64,000 bases of DNA from Pseudoflavonifractor sp. Marseille-P3106 (GCA_900169975.1 LT827121.1:124001-188000), one strand, 5' to 3'. Positions 1 to 8,613 are shown, numbered from the stretch's first letter. Numbers and translations are program-made. Notes: generated by a model from the sequence alone, not told the origin.

Positions 1-105
1 GATGATGGCCAGGGCCTGCCCCTCGTCCAGGGAGAAGCTGATGTCTTGCAGGACTTTGGTGGAGCCGAAGTGCTTTTCGATCTTCTGTGCTTCCAAAAGT
101 GCCAT
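1..105 (-). CDS. Polar amino acid ABC transporter ATP-binding protein (N-terminal 35 codons only)
   Basis: Only the first 35 codons are inside the window; the gene runs off the left edge. The translation starts MALLEAQKIEKHFGSTKVLQ and continues DISFSLDEGQALAII, which is the start of a GlnQ/HisP-type ATPase just before the Walker A motif. A TAAGGAGGCG ribosome binding site lies just upstream. It follows a HisM-type permease and a lipoprotein receptor on the same strand, so it is the last of a receptor-permease-ATPase operon for amino acid import. The family call rests on context plus the short N-terminus. Confidence 0.8.
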   Translation of the reverse strand, partial: MALLEAQKIEKHFGSTKVLQDISFSLDEGQALAII

Positions 106-117
106 GGTCCCGCCTCC

Positions 118-798
118 TTATTTAAAGTAGTCCAGCCTGCGTTCCACCCAGCCCAGCAGGAGGGTGAGCACGCCGTTGAAGACCAGATAGTAGATGCCGG
201 TGAAGAACAGGGGCCAGACCAGCCCTGAGTAGCCATGGGAGCCCTTCAGGAAGGCATAGCCCGCCCAGATGACCTCCTGGAGGGAGATGATGCGGGCGAT
301 GGAGGTGTCCTTGACCAGGGTGATGATCTCATTGGACATGGGGGGCACGATGCGCTTGATCATCTGGAGCAGGGTGACCTTGAAGAAGATCTGGGACCGG
401 GTCATGCCCAGCACCATGCCCGCCTCCTGCTGACCGACGGGAACACCCTGGATCCCGCCCCGGTAGATCTCGGAGAAATAACAGGTGTAGTTGATGATAA
501 AGGCGATGGCGGAGGCCAGGAACCGGCCCTCCTCGCCGCTGCCCCAGGGACTGTATCCCAGCAGGCGGCCGGGGATGTAATAGAGGATGATGAGCTGGAG
601 CATCAGCGGAGTGCCCCGGATGACCCAGATCACCATCCGGGTGAGATAGCGCAGGGGAGCGAAGCGGCTCATGGAGCCGAAGGAGAGCACCAGCCCCAGG
701 GGGATGGCCCCCAGCAGGGTGACGGCGAAGAGCTTGAGGGTCTGTAAAAAGCCCACATTCAGAGCGCCCAGGACGGTTGCGAGCATGGCGTGTCCCAC
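118..798 (-). CDS. Polar amino acid ABC transporter permease (HisM/GlnP family)
   Basis: This inner-membrane permease of 226 residues has the family hallmarks: the RGTPL motif (residues 61-65) and the cytoplasmic EAA loop that docks the ATPase (about residues 125-153, EAGMVLGMTRSQ). It would form the channel for amino acids delivered by the lipoprotein encoded upstream. The annotated start is a GTG; an internal ATG at 786 is an equally plausible start because an AAGGTGG sequence precedes it. The substrate cannot be told from the sequence. The length is normal for the family. Confidence 0.9.
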   Translation of the reverse strand: MGHAMLATVLGALNVGFLQTLKLFAVTLLGAIPLGLVLSFGSMSRFAPLRYLTRMVIWVIRGTPLMLQLIILYYIPGRLLGYSPWGSGEEGRFLASAIAFIINYTCYFSEIYRGGIQGVPVGQQEAGMVLGMTRSQIFFKVTLLQMIKRIVPPMSNEIITLVKDTSIARIISLQEVIWAGYAFLKGSHGYSGLVWPLFFTGIYYLVFNGVLTLLLGWVERRLDYFK

Positions 799-824
799 CT
801 TACCTTTCCAATCAAAAAACGGAC

Positions 825-857
825 AAAAAGCAGAGGGCGTGCGCCCCCTGCTTTTTT
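825..857 (-). terminator. Hairpin between receptor and permease genes (partial terminator/attenuator)
   Basis: The arms AAAAAGCAGAGGGC and GCCCCCTGCTTTTTT pair around a GTGC loop and give a T tract on both strands. It lies between the receptor stop (877) and the permease start (798) of one operon. In such operons an intercistronic terminator usually lets the receptor be made in excess over the membrane components; that role is inferred. Confidence 0.7.
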
Positions 858-876
858 CGGCTGAAAAACAGCCCGG

Positions 877-1725
877 TCATTGCTCGATGAGCGCGGCCTG
901 AACGCCGTAGGTCTCGGCGGTCTTCTGCATGCTGCCGTCGGCGTAGGCGGTCTGGAAGAACTCGTTGAGGGCCGCAGCCAGATCGGAGCCCTTGCGGAAG
1001 CCCACGCCGTACTCCTCGCTGTTGAGGCCCACGGTGTAGGTCAGATCGGCGTAGCTGGTGCCCGCGCCCACCATGGCGGCGGCCATCAGAGAGTCGATGA
1101 CGGCGGCGTCGGCCGTGCCGGAGGAGACCTCCAGCAGCGCGGTGGCCTGATCCTGGACCTCGGTATAGCTGGCTCCCAGAGCCTCCACCTCAGCCTTGCC
1201 GGCGGAACCGGCCTCCACGGCGAAGGCCAGATCCTTTACGCTGTCCACGCTCTGATAATCGGCGGCCCTGGCGGAGGGGACGATGACCACCTGGGCGTTG
1301 TTGCAGTAGGCGTTGGAGCAGGCCATGGCGCTGGTGACCTCGTCGGTGAGGGTCATGCCGTTCCACACCACGTCGATGTTTTTGCCGTCCAGCTCCAGCA
1401 CCTTGTTGTCCCAGTCGATGACCTGGAACTGGCACTCCACGCCCAGGCTCCCGGCAAAGGCGCGGGCCATATCGGCGTCAAAGCCGATCCAGCTGCCGTT
1501 CTTGTCCTGGTAGTCCATGGGCTCGAACTCGGTGATGCCCACCACCAGTACGCCCTTGTCCTTGACATAGGCCAGATCGCTGCTGCCGACGGCACTCTCG
1601 GCGGGAGCCGCACTGCCGGCGGCCTCGGAGGGCGAGGCGGAGGGAGCTTTGCCGCCGCCGCAGGCGGTGAGGGAGAGGCCCATGGTCAGGGCCAGAGCAA
1701 GAGAGAGCAGCTTCTTGGGATTCAT
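877..1725 (-). CDS. Amino acid ABC transporter substrate-binding lipoprotein
   Basis: This is an extracellular solute receptor of the SBP_bac_3 family, 282 residues. It begins MNPKKLLSLALALTMGLSLT followed by ACGGG, a lipoprotein signal peptide with the lipidated Cys at residue 22, then a Ser/Ala-rich linker. The mature part has the family pattern, including VGITEFEPMDYQDKNGSWIG and FDADMARAFAG. I chose the ATG at 1725 because AGGAGGAACC lies directly upstream; the open frame extends further but without a signal peptide. It heads the operon with the permease and ATPase to its left. Ligand identity is not determinable. Confidence 0.9.
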   Translation of the reverse strand: MNPKKLLSLALALTMGLSLTACGGGKAPSASPSEAAGSAAPAESAVGSSDLAYVKDKGVLVVGITEFEPMDYQDKNGSWIGFDADMARAFAGSLGVECQFQVIDWDNKVLELDGKNIDVVWNGMTLTDEVTSAMACSNAYCNNAQVVIVPSARAADYQSVDSVKDLAFAVEAGSAGKAEVEALGASYTEVQDQATALLEVSSGTADAAVIDSLMAAAMVGAGTSYADLTYTVGLNSEEYGVGFRKGSDLAAALNEFFQTAYADGSMQKTAETYGVQAALIEQ

Positions 1726-1754
1726 AAAAGGTTCCTCCTGTTTCCATCGTCTTG

Positions 1755-1786
1755 ATACTTTAGTATGGTAACACGCTAAATAAGAA
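1755..1786 (-). promoter_or_regulatory. Candidate promoter and small palindrome upstream of the amino acid receptor gene
   Basis: Reading the minus strand, TTTACA is followed 17 bases later by TACCAT, a plausible -35/-10 pair. Just downstream, at 1755-1766, the palindrome ATACT-TT-AGTAT could be an operator. The divergent carboxypeptidase gene starts at 1935. This is weak, consensus-based evidence. Confidence 0.4.
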
Positions 1787-1934
1787 ATGTAAAGAGAAAT
1801 CCTTCCGGCGTTTTTCACAAAAGAGAGGCGGCATCCCTGTTTTTCCTGCGGCACCAAAATTCGCCTGGTATACGCGGAGGAAAATTCCACATCTTAAAGG
1901 CAGATTTCCAGATCAAAAAAATGGAGGCGGAACC

Positions 1935-3071
1935 ATGAAAAAATGGATGGCGGCCCTGTTGGCCGTTTCCCTGTGCATCTTCCCGGCTCGGGCCGCCGTG
2001 GCCGGAGCGCCGGAGGTGGCGGCGGGGGCCGCCGTGCTGATGGAGAAGGAGACCGGGCAGACCCTCTATGAACAGAACGCCCACGACAAGCTGGAACCTG
2101 CCAGCGTCACCAAGGTGATGACGCTCCTGCTGATCATGGAGGCCATTGACGGCGGCCTGCTCTCGCCGGACGACTCGATACAGGTCTCGACCCGGGCGGC
2201 CTCTATGGGCGGTTCCCAGGTCTATTTAAAGGAAGGGGAGACCATGACGGTCCGGGATCTCCTCAAAGCTGTGGTGGTGGTCTCGGGCAACGACGCCGCC
2301 GTGGCCCTGGCCGAGCGGGTGGCCGGAAGCGAGGGCGCCTTTGTGGAGCGGATGAACCAGCGGGCTGCTGAACTGGGCATGGCGGACACGACCTTCCTCA
2401 ACTGCACCGGCCTGCCCGCCGCGGGACATCTCACCTCCGCCCACGACATTGCCGTGATGAGCCGGGAACTCATTCTCCGCCACCCGGCCATCCGGGAGTA
2501 CACCACCATCTGGATGGATTCCATTCGGGACGGGGCCTTCCAGCTCTCCAACACCAACAAGCTCATCCGGTTCTACGACGGAGCCACCGGGCTCAAGACC
2601 GGCTCCACCGACGGCGCGCTCTACTGCATGTCGGCCACCGCCGAGCGGGGCGGCATGGAGCTCATCGCGGTGGTCCTCAAGTCCCCCACCTCGGCTCAGC
2701 GGTTTGAGGGCGCCAAGAGCATGCTGGACTTCGGCTTTGCCAACTACACGGTGCTGGACGCCCACCCGGCCCAGGCCCTGGCGCCGGTGGACGTGCTGCT
2801 GGGTGAGGAAGAGCAGGTCCAGCCGGTGCTGGAGGGCGGCGGCCGGATCCTGGTGGAAAAGGCACAGGTCAACGAGGTGGAGACCCGAATCGACCTGTGC
2901 GCCGATGTGGAGGCCCCGGTGGAGCAGGGTCAGAAGCTGGGCGAGATGACGGTGACGGTGGCGGGCGAGGTGCGCCAGACCATCCCCATCGTGGCGGCCC
3001 AGTCGGTGGCGCGGCTCACTATCCCCGGCATTCTCAAAAATCTGCTGGGATACTTCTTCATGGGCAAATAG
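1935..3071 (+). CDS. dacF: D-alanyl-D-alanine carboxypeptidase (DacF-type, penicillin-binding protein)
   Basis: This serine D,D-carboxypeptidase trims the terminal D-Ala of peptidoglycan stem peptides outside the membrane. The 378-residue protein has an N-terminal signal peptide (about residues 1-23), the SxxK catalytic motif SVTK (57-60), SGN (117-119) and KTG (221-223). A C-terminal PBP5-like beta domain ends in a short amphipathic stretch that probably anchors it to the membrane. GGAGG lies upstream of the ATG. It is a single gene divergent from the amino acid transporter operon and closed by a strong terminator. The exact paralogue (dacA, dacB or dacF) is uncertain. Confidence 0.88.
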   Translation: MKKWMAALLAVSLCIFPARAAVAGAPEVAAGAAVLMEKETGQTLYEQNAHDKLEPASVTKVMTLLLIMEAIDGGLLSPDDSIQVSTRAASMGGSQVYLKEGETMTVRDLLKAVVVVSGNDAAVALAERVAGSEGAFVERMNQRAAELGMADTTFLNCTGLPAAGHLTSAHDIAVMSRELILRHPAIREYTTIWMDSIRDGAFQLSNTNKLIRFYDGATGLKTGSTDGALYCMSATAERGGMELIAVVLKSPTSAQRFEGAKSMLDFGFANYTVLDAHPAQALAPVDVLLGEEEQVQPVLEGGGRILVEKAQVNEVETRIDLCADVEAPVEQGQKLGEMTVTVAGEVRQTIPIVAAQSVARLTIPGILKNLLGYFFMGK

Positions 3072-3091
3072 GAGCCGGTAAAAAAGAATGA

Positions 3092-3137
3092 AAAAAGCTG
3101 CGCCGCTCCCCCATTTGGAGACGCGGCGCAGCTTTTT
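3092..3137. terminator. Bidirectional intrinsic terminator
   Basis: The arms AAAAAGCTGCGCCGC and GCGGCGCAGCTTTTT form a 15-bp stem with T tracts on both strands. It sits between two convergent genes, the carboxypeptidase (+) and the M20 amidohydrolase (-), and can serve both. Confidence 0.92.
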
Positions 3138-3146
3138 GCCGCTTTT

Positions 3147-4331
3147 TTAAGAATGGCTCTGGAGGTATCGCACAGCGCAGTGGGCATACAGAGCGGCACC
3201 GGTGGGGAGGACGTCCTCTTCCACCACCATGCCGGGGTTGTGCATCCCGCAGAGATGCCCGCCCGCCGCGCTGCCCGCGCCCAGCTGAAAGAACACGGAG
3301 GGGACTTTCTGCGCCACTATGGTGAAGTCCTCGCTGCCCGACATACGGTCGCTCTCGATCACGGCTTCTCCGCCCAGAAGCTCCCGGCAGTAGCCGCTCA
3401 GGTCCCTGCACAGCGCCGGGTCGTTGTAGAGAGAGGGCATGCCGTATACAAATTCCACCTCGGCCCGGCCCCGGAAGGTGGCCGCCGTTGCCCGGCTGAT
3501 CTCCGCCACCCGCTGCTTGAGAAAGGCCCGCCCCTCCACCGAGTCGGCCCGGATGGAGGCCTCCAGCACACAGCTTCCCGCGTTGGTGTTGCAGCTGGTG
3601 CCGCCCCGGATCATCCCCACCAGCACGACGGCCTGCTGTTCGCAGGGGATCTCCCGGGCCGGGATGGCCTGGAGCGCGATAATTATGTGGGCCGCGATAT
3701 TGATGGCGTCCACACCGGCGCATGGGGTGCTGCCGTGGGCGTCTTTTCCGGTGATCGTGATCCGGACTGCGTCGCCTGAGAAGGAGGCACAGCCGGGTTT
3801 ATAGGTAATGGTTCCGGGTTCGCTGCAGCCCTCGACCCCCACTGCCACATGAAGCCCCATAGCGGCGTCTGCGGCGGGGTGTTCCAGAATGCCATTGGCC
3901 AGCATATCCCGGGCCCCGGCCAGCAGCTCCTCCGCCGGCTGGAACATCAGCTTGACCCGGCCCGCCAGCTCGGATTCGTGTTCCTTCAGCAGCCGGGCGG
4001 CCCCCAGCAGCATGGCGGTGTGGCAGTCGTGGCCGCAGGAGTGGCAGTTCCCGTTGCCCGCGGCGAAGGGGAGCCCGGTCTGCTCCGCCATGGGCAGCGC
4101 GTCCATGTCGGCCCGGAGCAGGATGGTCTTGCCCGCCCCGCTTCCGATGAGACAGGATACCCCCGCCCTTCCCACCCGCTGAGGCTCCAGACCGCAGGCG
4201 CGCAGCCGCGCCTCTACAAAAGCAACGGTTTGGGGCAGGTCGAAGCCTGTTTCCGCAAAGCTGTGGACGGTACGCCGGTCGGCGATGATCTGATCTTTGA
4301 TGGCCAGAGCGGCCGATTGATAATTCGTCAT
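3147..4331 (-). CDS. M20-family amidohydrolase / N-acyl-amino-acid deacylase-like peptidase
   Basis: This is a cytoplasmic metal-dependent amidohydrolase of the M20D type, 394 residues, of the group that removes acyl groups from amino acids or cleaves small amide conjugates. The metal site is visible as CHSCGHDCH (residues 96-104), with the catalytic QPAEE at 131-135 and the RADMDALP motif near 73-80. The ATG at 4331 is preferred; an in-frame TTG at 4352 has no ribosome binding site. It follows a membrane transporter in the same T-box-controlled operon, suggesting that the transporter imports its substrate. The apparent Trp-type T-box hints at a tryptophan-related substrate, but this is inference. 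Confidence 0.85.
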   Translation of the reverse strand: MTNYQSAALAIKDQIIADRRTVHSFAETGFDLPQTVAFVEARLRACGLEPQRVGRAGVSCLIGSGAGKTILLRADMDALPMAEQTGLPFAAGNGNCHSCGHDCHTAMLLGAARLLKEHESELAGRVKLMFQPAEELLAGARDMLANGILEHPAADAAMGLHVAVGVEGCSEPGTITYKPGCASFSGDAVRITITGKDAHGSTPCAGVDAINIAAHIIIALQAIPAREIPCEQQAVVLVGMIRGGTSCNTNAGSCVLEASIRADSVEGRAFLKQRVAEISRATAATFRGRAEVEFVYGMPSLYNDPALCRDLSGYCRELLGGEAVIESDRMSGSEDFTIVAQKVPSVFFQLGAGSAAGGHLCGMHNPGMVVEEDVLPTGAALYAHCAVRYLQSHS

Positions 4332-4406
4332 AGTGGATTCAGCACCTTTCAAATAAGAGGACGGCCCCCGCCGTGTGCGCAGGGCGCATCCGGATTGTGA
4401 CGGCAG

Positions 4407-5588
4407 TCAGAAGATCAGGGGGGCGACCACCCCCGCCAGAGCCACCGAAGCCACGCTCACGCTGGCGACTCCCGCAATGAGCATCTTGGGCAGGACGTAG
4501 TCGGTCAAATTCCGGATCTGCTCGGGGGTGAAGTCCCGGCCGAAGCTGGCGCCGGTGACCACCTCCATGGCCACGGCGTAGGTGACAGGGTAGCCCAGCA
4601 TGCAGCACAGGCCCACGGCAATGCTGAGCGAGGGGTCCCAGTGAAAGAGAAGCCCCATCAGGACGGAACAGATGGCCACGCCCGCGGCCCCCAGGACCAA
4701 AAGGCCGAATACCGGCAGGAGAATGGAGGCGAACTGGGAGAGAGACATGGTGACAAAGCTGGCGGTGCAGTAGGCATAGGTGGCCAGCAGCATCACGCCG
4801 TCTCCGCCCGCCCTTTGCAGGCTGTTTCGATCCAGAAGGCCCACCGCGGCAGCCAGCGCGCCCAGCAGCAGGTAACAGATGGTGGCGTTCAGCCCGGTGA
4901 GTTCCGAGAAGCCCTGGGCCAGCGCGCCTGTGGCGGCCAGACGGGCAAAGTGGGCGGTTGGAGTGTCCAGGGACTGCGGCGTGGCGGGGAGAATGCGGAG
5001 GTTGATCCGGCGGCTGTCCCCGGACTGACTTTGCAGGTGACCGCCTCTACCGATATATGCTACGGCGGACTTTCGGAGAAAGAAGCTGGCCAGGGGGAGG
5101 CCGATGAGGATCTGAAGGGCCATGACCGCCGAGGCGAAGCTGGCCAGGTCGACCCGCCCGGCGGTCTTGGCGGCCTCTCCGGTGATCATGGTGGCCACGA
5201 TCCCGCCGCTGATGGGGGCGATGGCGCTCAGAGCGTATTCCCGGCCAAACAGCAATTGTCCCAGGGCGGCGCAGAGAAGGATCACGCCCGCCAAACCCGC
5301 CAGGGAGACCAGAATGGTCCTCCACTCCTTTTTCAGCGCATGGAGGTCCAGGGTGGAACCCAGATTGGTGAGAATGAGCACCATGCCGAAGGTGGGGATC
5401 AGCGCGGTGAGGCCGGAGCGATCCATCAGGTCGGCGGGTAGGACCCTGAGCACTCCGCCGAAGAGAATGAATACCAGGATCGCGGTGATGAAAGTGGATA
5501 CGATGCCCCGGGTTTTCAGGGCGATATAGTCCCCCACGGCAAAGGTGAGGGCGACAAAGCCGAAGGCCGTGATCGGTGAAAATTCCAT
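4407..5588 (-). CDS. Polytopic membrane transporter-like protein, family uncertain
   Basis: The 393-residue protein is mostly hydrophobic, with roughly ten predicted membrane helices and glycine-rich turns such as PISGGIVATMITGEAAK, which look like transporter re-entrant motifs. I could not place it in a named family with confidence; DUF3100-like or GltS-like secondary carriers are possibilities. The start ATG at 5588 follows CTGGAGGAACTCTCA. It is the first gene after a T-box leader and precedes an M20 amidohydrolase, so uptake of an amino acid conjugate or amino acid is the most economical role. No ATPase is nearby, so it would be a secondary carrier. Confidence 0.7.
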   Translation of the reverse strand: MEFSPITAFGFVALTFAVGDYIALKTRGIVSTFITAILVFILFGGVLRVLPADLMDRSGLTALIPTFGMVLILTNLGSTLDLHALKKEWRTILVSLAGLAGVILLCAALGQLLFGREYALSAIAPISGGIVATMITGEAAKTAGRVDLASFASAVMALQILIGLPLASFFLRKSAVAYIGRGGHLQSQSGDSRRINLRILPATPQSLDTPTAHFARLAATGALAQGFSELTGLNATICYLLLGALAAAVGLLDRNSLQRAGGDGVMLLATYAYCTASFVTMSLSQFASILLPVFGLLVLGAAGVAICSVLMGLLFHWDPSLSIAVGLCCMLGYPVTYAVAMEVVTGASFGRDFTPEQIRNLTDYVLPKMLIAGVASVSVASVALAGVVAPLIF

Positions 5589-5703
5589 TGAGAGTTCCTC
5601 CAGACATGATTTGTGGGAAAAGCTGTGGGACGGCAAATGCTGTGCCGCCATCGTTCTCTCAATGTCATCTCTGATCCCTCCGTCCCTGTTTCTGAAAATG
5701 GGG

Positions 5704-5746
5704 ATAAAAAAACAGCCTTTGTCCCAACTCTGGGACAAAAGCTGCA
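5704..5746 (-). terminator. T-box regulatory terminator
   Basis: On the minus strand, CAGCTTTTGTCCCA pairs with TGGGACAAAGGCTG around GAGT and is followed by seven Ts. It lies just downstream of the T-box antiterminator sequence and would stop transcription when the cognate tRNA is charged. Confidence 0.88.
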
Positions 5747-5975
5747 GCTTCTGCGGTACCACCCGGATTGACGCCCAAAGGGCGCCCGCTCATTCGCACA
5801 CCATCATGCGCGTCCCTCTGATAACGGGTGGGAGACCCGGCATCCACTACTGAGCTGTCGCCGTTCGTATTGCCCTCGCAAGGCCATTCCATACGGCGCC
5901 CGCTGTCGTGATCTCACCGCCCACGACTCTCTTGGAACGCGCATTCCGCATGTACTCATCTTGCTCATCGGTTTT
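5747..5975 (-). promoter_or_regulatory. T-box riboswitch, specifier best read as TGG (Trp)
   Basis: The minus strand carries the antiterminator core GGGTGGTACCGC (5753-5764) next to an intrinsic terminator. Upstream is a recognisable Stem I: GCAAG pairs with CTTGC, CATGCGG pairs with CCGTATG, an AGTA loop-E element faces the sequence GAATGGC, and AGAGA/GGTGA distal motifs are present. By position after GAA, the specifier codon is TGG (5884-5886), i.e. tryptophan. The antiterminator bulge TGGT would pair best with a discriminator A, whereas bacterial tRNA-Trp usually has G, so a wobble or another reading (ATG) remains possible. It controls the transporter and amidohydrolase downstream. Confidence 0.87.
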
Positions 5976-6000
5976 GGATTCGGTTGTGTTGTTGGGTTTG

Positions 6001-6029
6001 GTTATAGCAGGTTTTTACACGGCTGTCAA
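6001..6029 (-). promoter_or_regulatory. Promoter of the T-box operon
   Basis: A consensus TTGACA (6024-6029) and TATAAC (6001-6006) are separated by exactly 17 bases on the minus strand. Transcription would start near 5994, just before T-box Stem I. Confidence 0.85.
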
Positions 6030-6062
6030 GTGGAAATTTGGAAGGGGGCGGAAAATTTCTCC

Positions 6063-6827
6063 TCAGCGCCGTTCCCCCTTGCGGGCCTGAAGAGACCAGC
6101 AGATCCGGGCGGCCAGACGGTCCGGGAGAAAACGCACCCCCAGCTTTACCGCCCGCATCAGCCCGCCGGGAATGAGCAGTTCCCTGCCCCGCAGAGTCCC
6201 GGCGATGGCAAACTCCGCCACCCGTGCGCTGCTGAGGCCTCCGGCGTTCAGGTTCGCCCCCGCCACCCGGTCAAACTCGGTCTCCACCGGGCCGGGGCAG
6301 AGGACGCTCACCGTCACGGGGCTGCCCGCCCGGCGCAGCTCCTCGCGCACCCCCTGGGACAGCCGCAGGACATAGGCCTTGGAGGCGTAGTAGGAGGCCA
6401 GCAGCGGCCCGGGCAGAAAAGCGGCGGAGGAGGCCACGTTGAGTACCCGCCCGTTTCCCCGGGCGGTAAAGTCCCGGAGGAAGAGCTTCATCAGTGTGTG
6501 CAAAGCCACCATATTCAGCTCCAGCATGGACTGTTCGGCGTCCAGGTCGGTCTCCAAAAAGGGACCGTAGACGCCCCGCCCGGCGTTGTTCACCAGCAGG
6601 TCGACGCCCTCCTCCCGCACCTGTTCGTAGAGCACGCGGCAGGCGCCGGGGGCGGTGAGGTCCATGGGAAGGACGGTGACGGGGACGTCCAGCTCCCGGG
6701 CCAGTTCCTCCAGCCGGTCGGCCCGGCGGGCCACCAGGATCAGGGACCAGCCCCGGCGGGCCAGGGCGCGGGCCATGTCCCGGCCCAGGCCGGAACTGGC
6801 CCCGGTGATGAGGGCTTTCACGGGCAT
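6063..6827 (-). CDS. Short-chain dehydrogenase/reductase
   Basis: This is a cytoplasmic NAD(P)-dependent oxidoreductase of 254 residues with a classical SDR layout: the nucleotide-binding TGASSGLG (residues 8-15), NNAG (80-83) and the catalytic YxxxK (Tyr146, Lys150). The C-terminal extension with RAVKLGVRFLP resembles the DltE/YqjQ-like group of SDRs of unknown substrate. The start follows AAAGGAGTGA. It sits 14 bases after the flippase start region on the same strand and may be co-transcribed with that gene. The substrate is unknown. Confidence 0.88.
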   Translation of the reverse strand: MPVKALITGASSGLGRDMARALARRGWSLILVARRADRLEELARELDVPVTVLPMDLTAPGACRVLYEQVREEGVDLLVNNAGRGVYGPFLETDLDAEQSMLELNMVALHTLMKLFLRDFTARGNGRVLNVASSAAFLPGPLLASYYASKAYVLRLSQGVREELRRAGSPVTVSVLCPGPVETEFDRVAGANLNAGGLSSARVAEFAIAGTLRGRELLIPGGLMRAVKLGVRFLPDRLAARICWSLQARKGERR

Positions 6828-6841
6828 TCACTCCTTTGGAC

Positions 6842-8377
6842 TCATGATACCTCTTTTTTCGCTGCGGCGCAAGGCCGGCTCACCACGCCCTGAGCCGCCA
6901 GGGTGCAGAGGTAGAGCACCACCCCAAAGGCAAAGCAGGCAAGGCATGCGGGAACTTCGCCCATCCCGGCCCCGGTGAGGATGGGGAACAGCAGATTGAC
7001 GCACAGTCCGGCCAGCAGAGCGGCCAGCCCGGGCGCGGCGATCCAGCGGAAAAACTGGAATTTCAGGTTGATGGCCCTGTGCAGGGACCGCCAGTTGAGA
7101 AAGACCCCCAGCACCGTGCTGACCAGCAGCCCCTCCACGTAGCCGTGGAGCCCCACGCCGCTCTGGCCCATCCGGGCCCAGGTGATAAGCAGCTGGACCG
7201 CCCCGCTGATGAGAGCGTTGCGGGCGGAGGCGGTCTGTCTGCCCAGGCCGTTGAGGGAAGCGCCCAGTACCGCTTCATAGCAGGTGAGTGCCACGCCCAC
7301 GGACAGGGGGGCGGCAAAGTCTCCGGCCGAGGGCTCACGAAAGAGCATCCGAGCCAGCGCGGGGGCCAGTACGGCCAGCAGGGCGGAGGCCGGGAGGATG
7401 AGCAGGGAGGTGGCCTCGAGGGCCTTGCCGGTGCGGCGGCGGGCCAGATCGGGGCGGCCCAGGGCGGCGCTCTCCGCCAGCCGGGGCACCAAGACCAGGG
7501 ACATGGCGGAGATGACCGCGGTGGGCAGGGCCAGCATGGGCACGGTCATGCCGCACATTACCCCGAAGGCGCTCATGGCCTGACTCACGTCGGCCCCTGC
7601 CCGCACCAGCCGCTGGGGGATCATCACCGAGGTGGCCGCCCCCATCAGATTGCCCAGCAGGGAAGTCCAGCCGATGGGAAGGGCGATCAGGCCGATCCGG
7701 CGGGGGAGCGTCCGGCGGGCGGCGCCTTCTCCCGCCGGATGCCGGCCCATGGCCCGCCGGTAGAGGACCGACAGCGTGACGGCCGAAAAGATCTCGCAGG
7801 CCACCATGCCGCAGACGATAAGCCCCACGGTGCGCTCCGGACTCTGAGGAAGAAAATGCCACAGCAGCCCCAGCACCGCCCCGGTGCGGATGAGCTGTTC
7901 GCAGATCTCAGTGACGGCGGGGGGACGGACATTCCCCGTACCGTAAAAGTAATGCTTGTGGATGTTCTCCAGCCCGGTGAGGAGGACGCAGGGCAGAAGG
8001 AGCAGCAGCCCCAGCCGGGATCTGGCATCCCCCAGCAGGCGCACTGAGATCCAGTCGGAGAGGGGGGCGGTGATGAGGGCCACCACCGTGAAGGCGGTCA
8101 GGAAACCCAGTACGCACTGGCGCACCACCTGGGCGGCGGCCTTCTCGTTGCCCAGAGCATGGTACTGGGCGGAGAGGTTGGAGCAGGCCACGGTGAAGCC
8201 CACGGCGGTCAAAGACATGAGGACGGACGATACCGGCAGGACCAGCTGATAGAGCCCCATGACCTCCGAACCCACCATTCGGGACAGAAAGACCCGGTAG
8301 ACAAAGCCAACTGCCTGGGCAAACAGGCTCACGGCGGTGAGGACGGCGGTGGAGCGCAGCGCGGACATGGCTTTCAA
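6842..8377 (-). CDS. MOP-superfamily flippase, SpoVB/polysaccharide exporter type
   Basis: This membrane protein (511 residues from the chosen start) has about 14 helices and the repeat architecture of SpoVB/MurJ-type lipid flippases; the N-terminus reads TAVLTAVSLFAQAVGFVYRV then FLSRMVGSEVMGLYQL. SpoVB in Bacillus is needed for spore cortex synthesis, which fits a spore former. Start choice is ambiguous: the TTG at 8377 has AGGGGGA eight bases upstream, whereas the ATG at 8368 is poorly spaced. A second flippase of the same superfamily lies at 24326, so which one is the true SpoVB is unclear. Confidence 0.85.
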   Translation of the reverse strand: MKAMSALRSTAVLTAVSLFAQAVGFVYRVFLSRMVGSEVMGLYQLVLPVSSVLMSLTAVGFTVACSNLSAQYHALGNEKAAAQVVRQCVLGFLTAFTVVALITAPLSDWISVRLLGDARSRLGLLLLLPCVLLTGLENIHKHYFYGTGNVRPPAVTEICEQLIRTGAVLGLLWHFLPQSPERTVGLIVCGMVACEIFSAVTLSVLYRRAMGRHPAGEGAARRTLPRRIGLIALPIGWTSLLGNLMGAATSVMIPQRLVRAGADVSQAMSAFGVMCGMTVPMLALPTAVISAMSLVLVPRLAESAALGRPDLARRRTGKALEATSLLILPASALLAVLAPALARMLFREPSAGDFAAPLSVGVALTCYEAVLGASLNGLGRQTASARNALISGAVQLLITWARMGQSGVGLHGYVEGLLVSTVLGVFLNWRSLHRAINLKFQFFRWIAAPGLAALLAGLCVNLLFPILTGAGMGEVPACLACFAFGVVLYLCTLAAQGVVSRPCAAAKKEVS

Positions 8378-8544
8378 GTGGAAATCCCCCTCTCTCCGGA
8401 CAGGGAGGCCGGCGGGTGCTCCGCTGTCCCAGATCCCTGCATTATCAGGGTATTCACCGGACAAGTCCGACATGCGGGCGAGGGGCGGGCCGGAAAATCC
8501 CGCATCCCTGATAAAAAAGAATGGAGCCTATGCCCATACTTCTT
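8378..8544. other. Intergenic stretch between divergent genes, nothing firmly assigned
   Basis: This GC-rich stretch separates the flippase from the DUF554 gene. It has a distant inverted pair, TTATCAGGG and CCCTGATAA, followed by an A run on the plus strand. No gene or known RNA family is recognisable. Confidence 0.5.
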
Positions 8545-8573
8545 TTGACAAATGGGGGAAAAACGTGTAGAAT
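8545..8573 (+). promoter_or_regulatory. Promoter of the DUF554 gene
   Basis: TTGACA (8545-8550) and TAGAAT (8568-8573) are 17 bases apart, a near-consensus sigma-A promoter. The start near 8580 rules out the longer reading frame that opens at 8521. Confidence 0.85.
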
Positions 8574-8613
8574 AATGCCAATTTCAGCGTTTTGTTGCGG
8601 AGGAGTGGGTCGC

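Noticed and set aside
8521-8613. Upstream extension of the DUF554 gene
   Set aside because: The -35 and -10 elements at 8545-8573 lie inside the extension, so it cannot be translated from that promoter.
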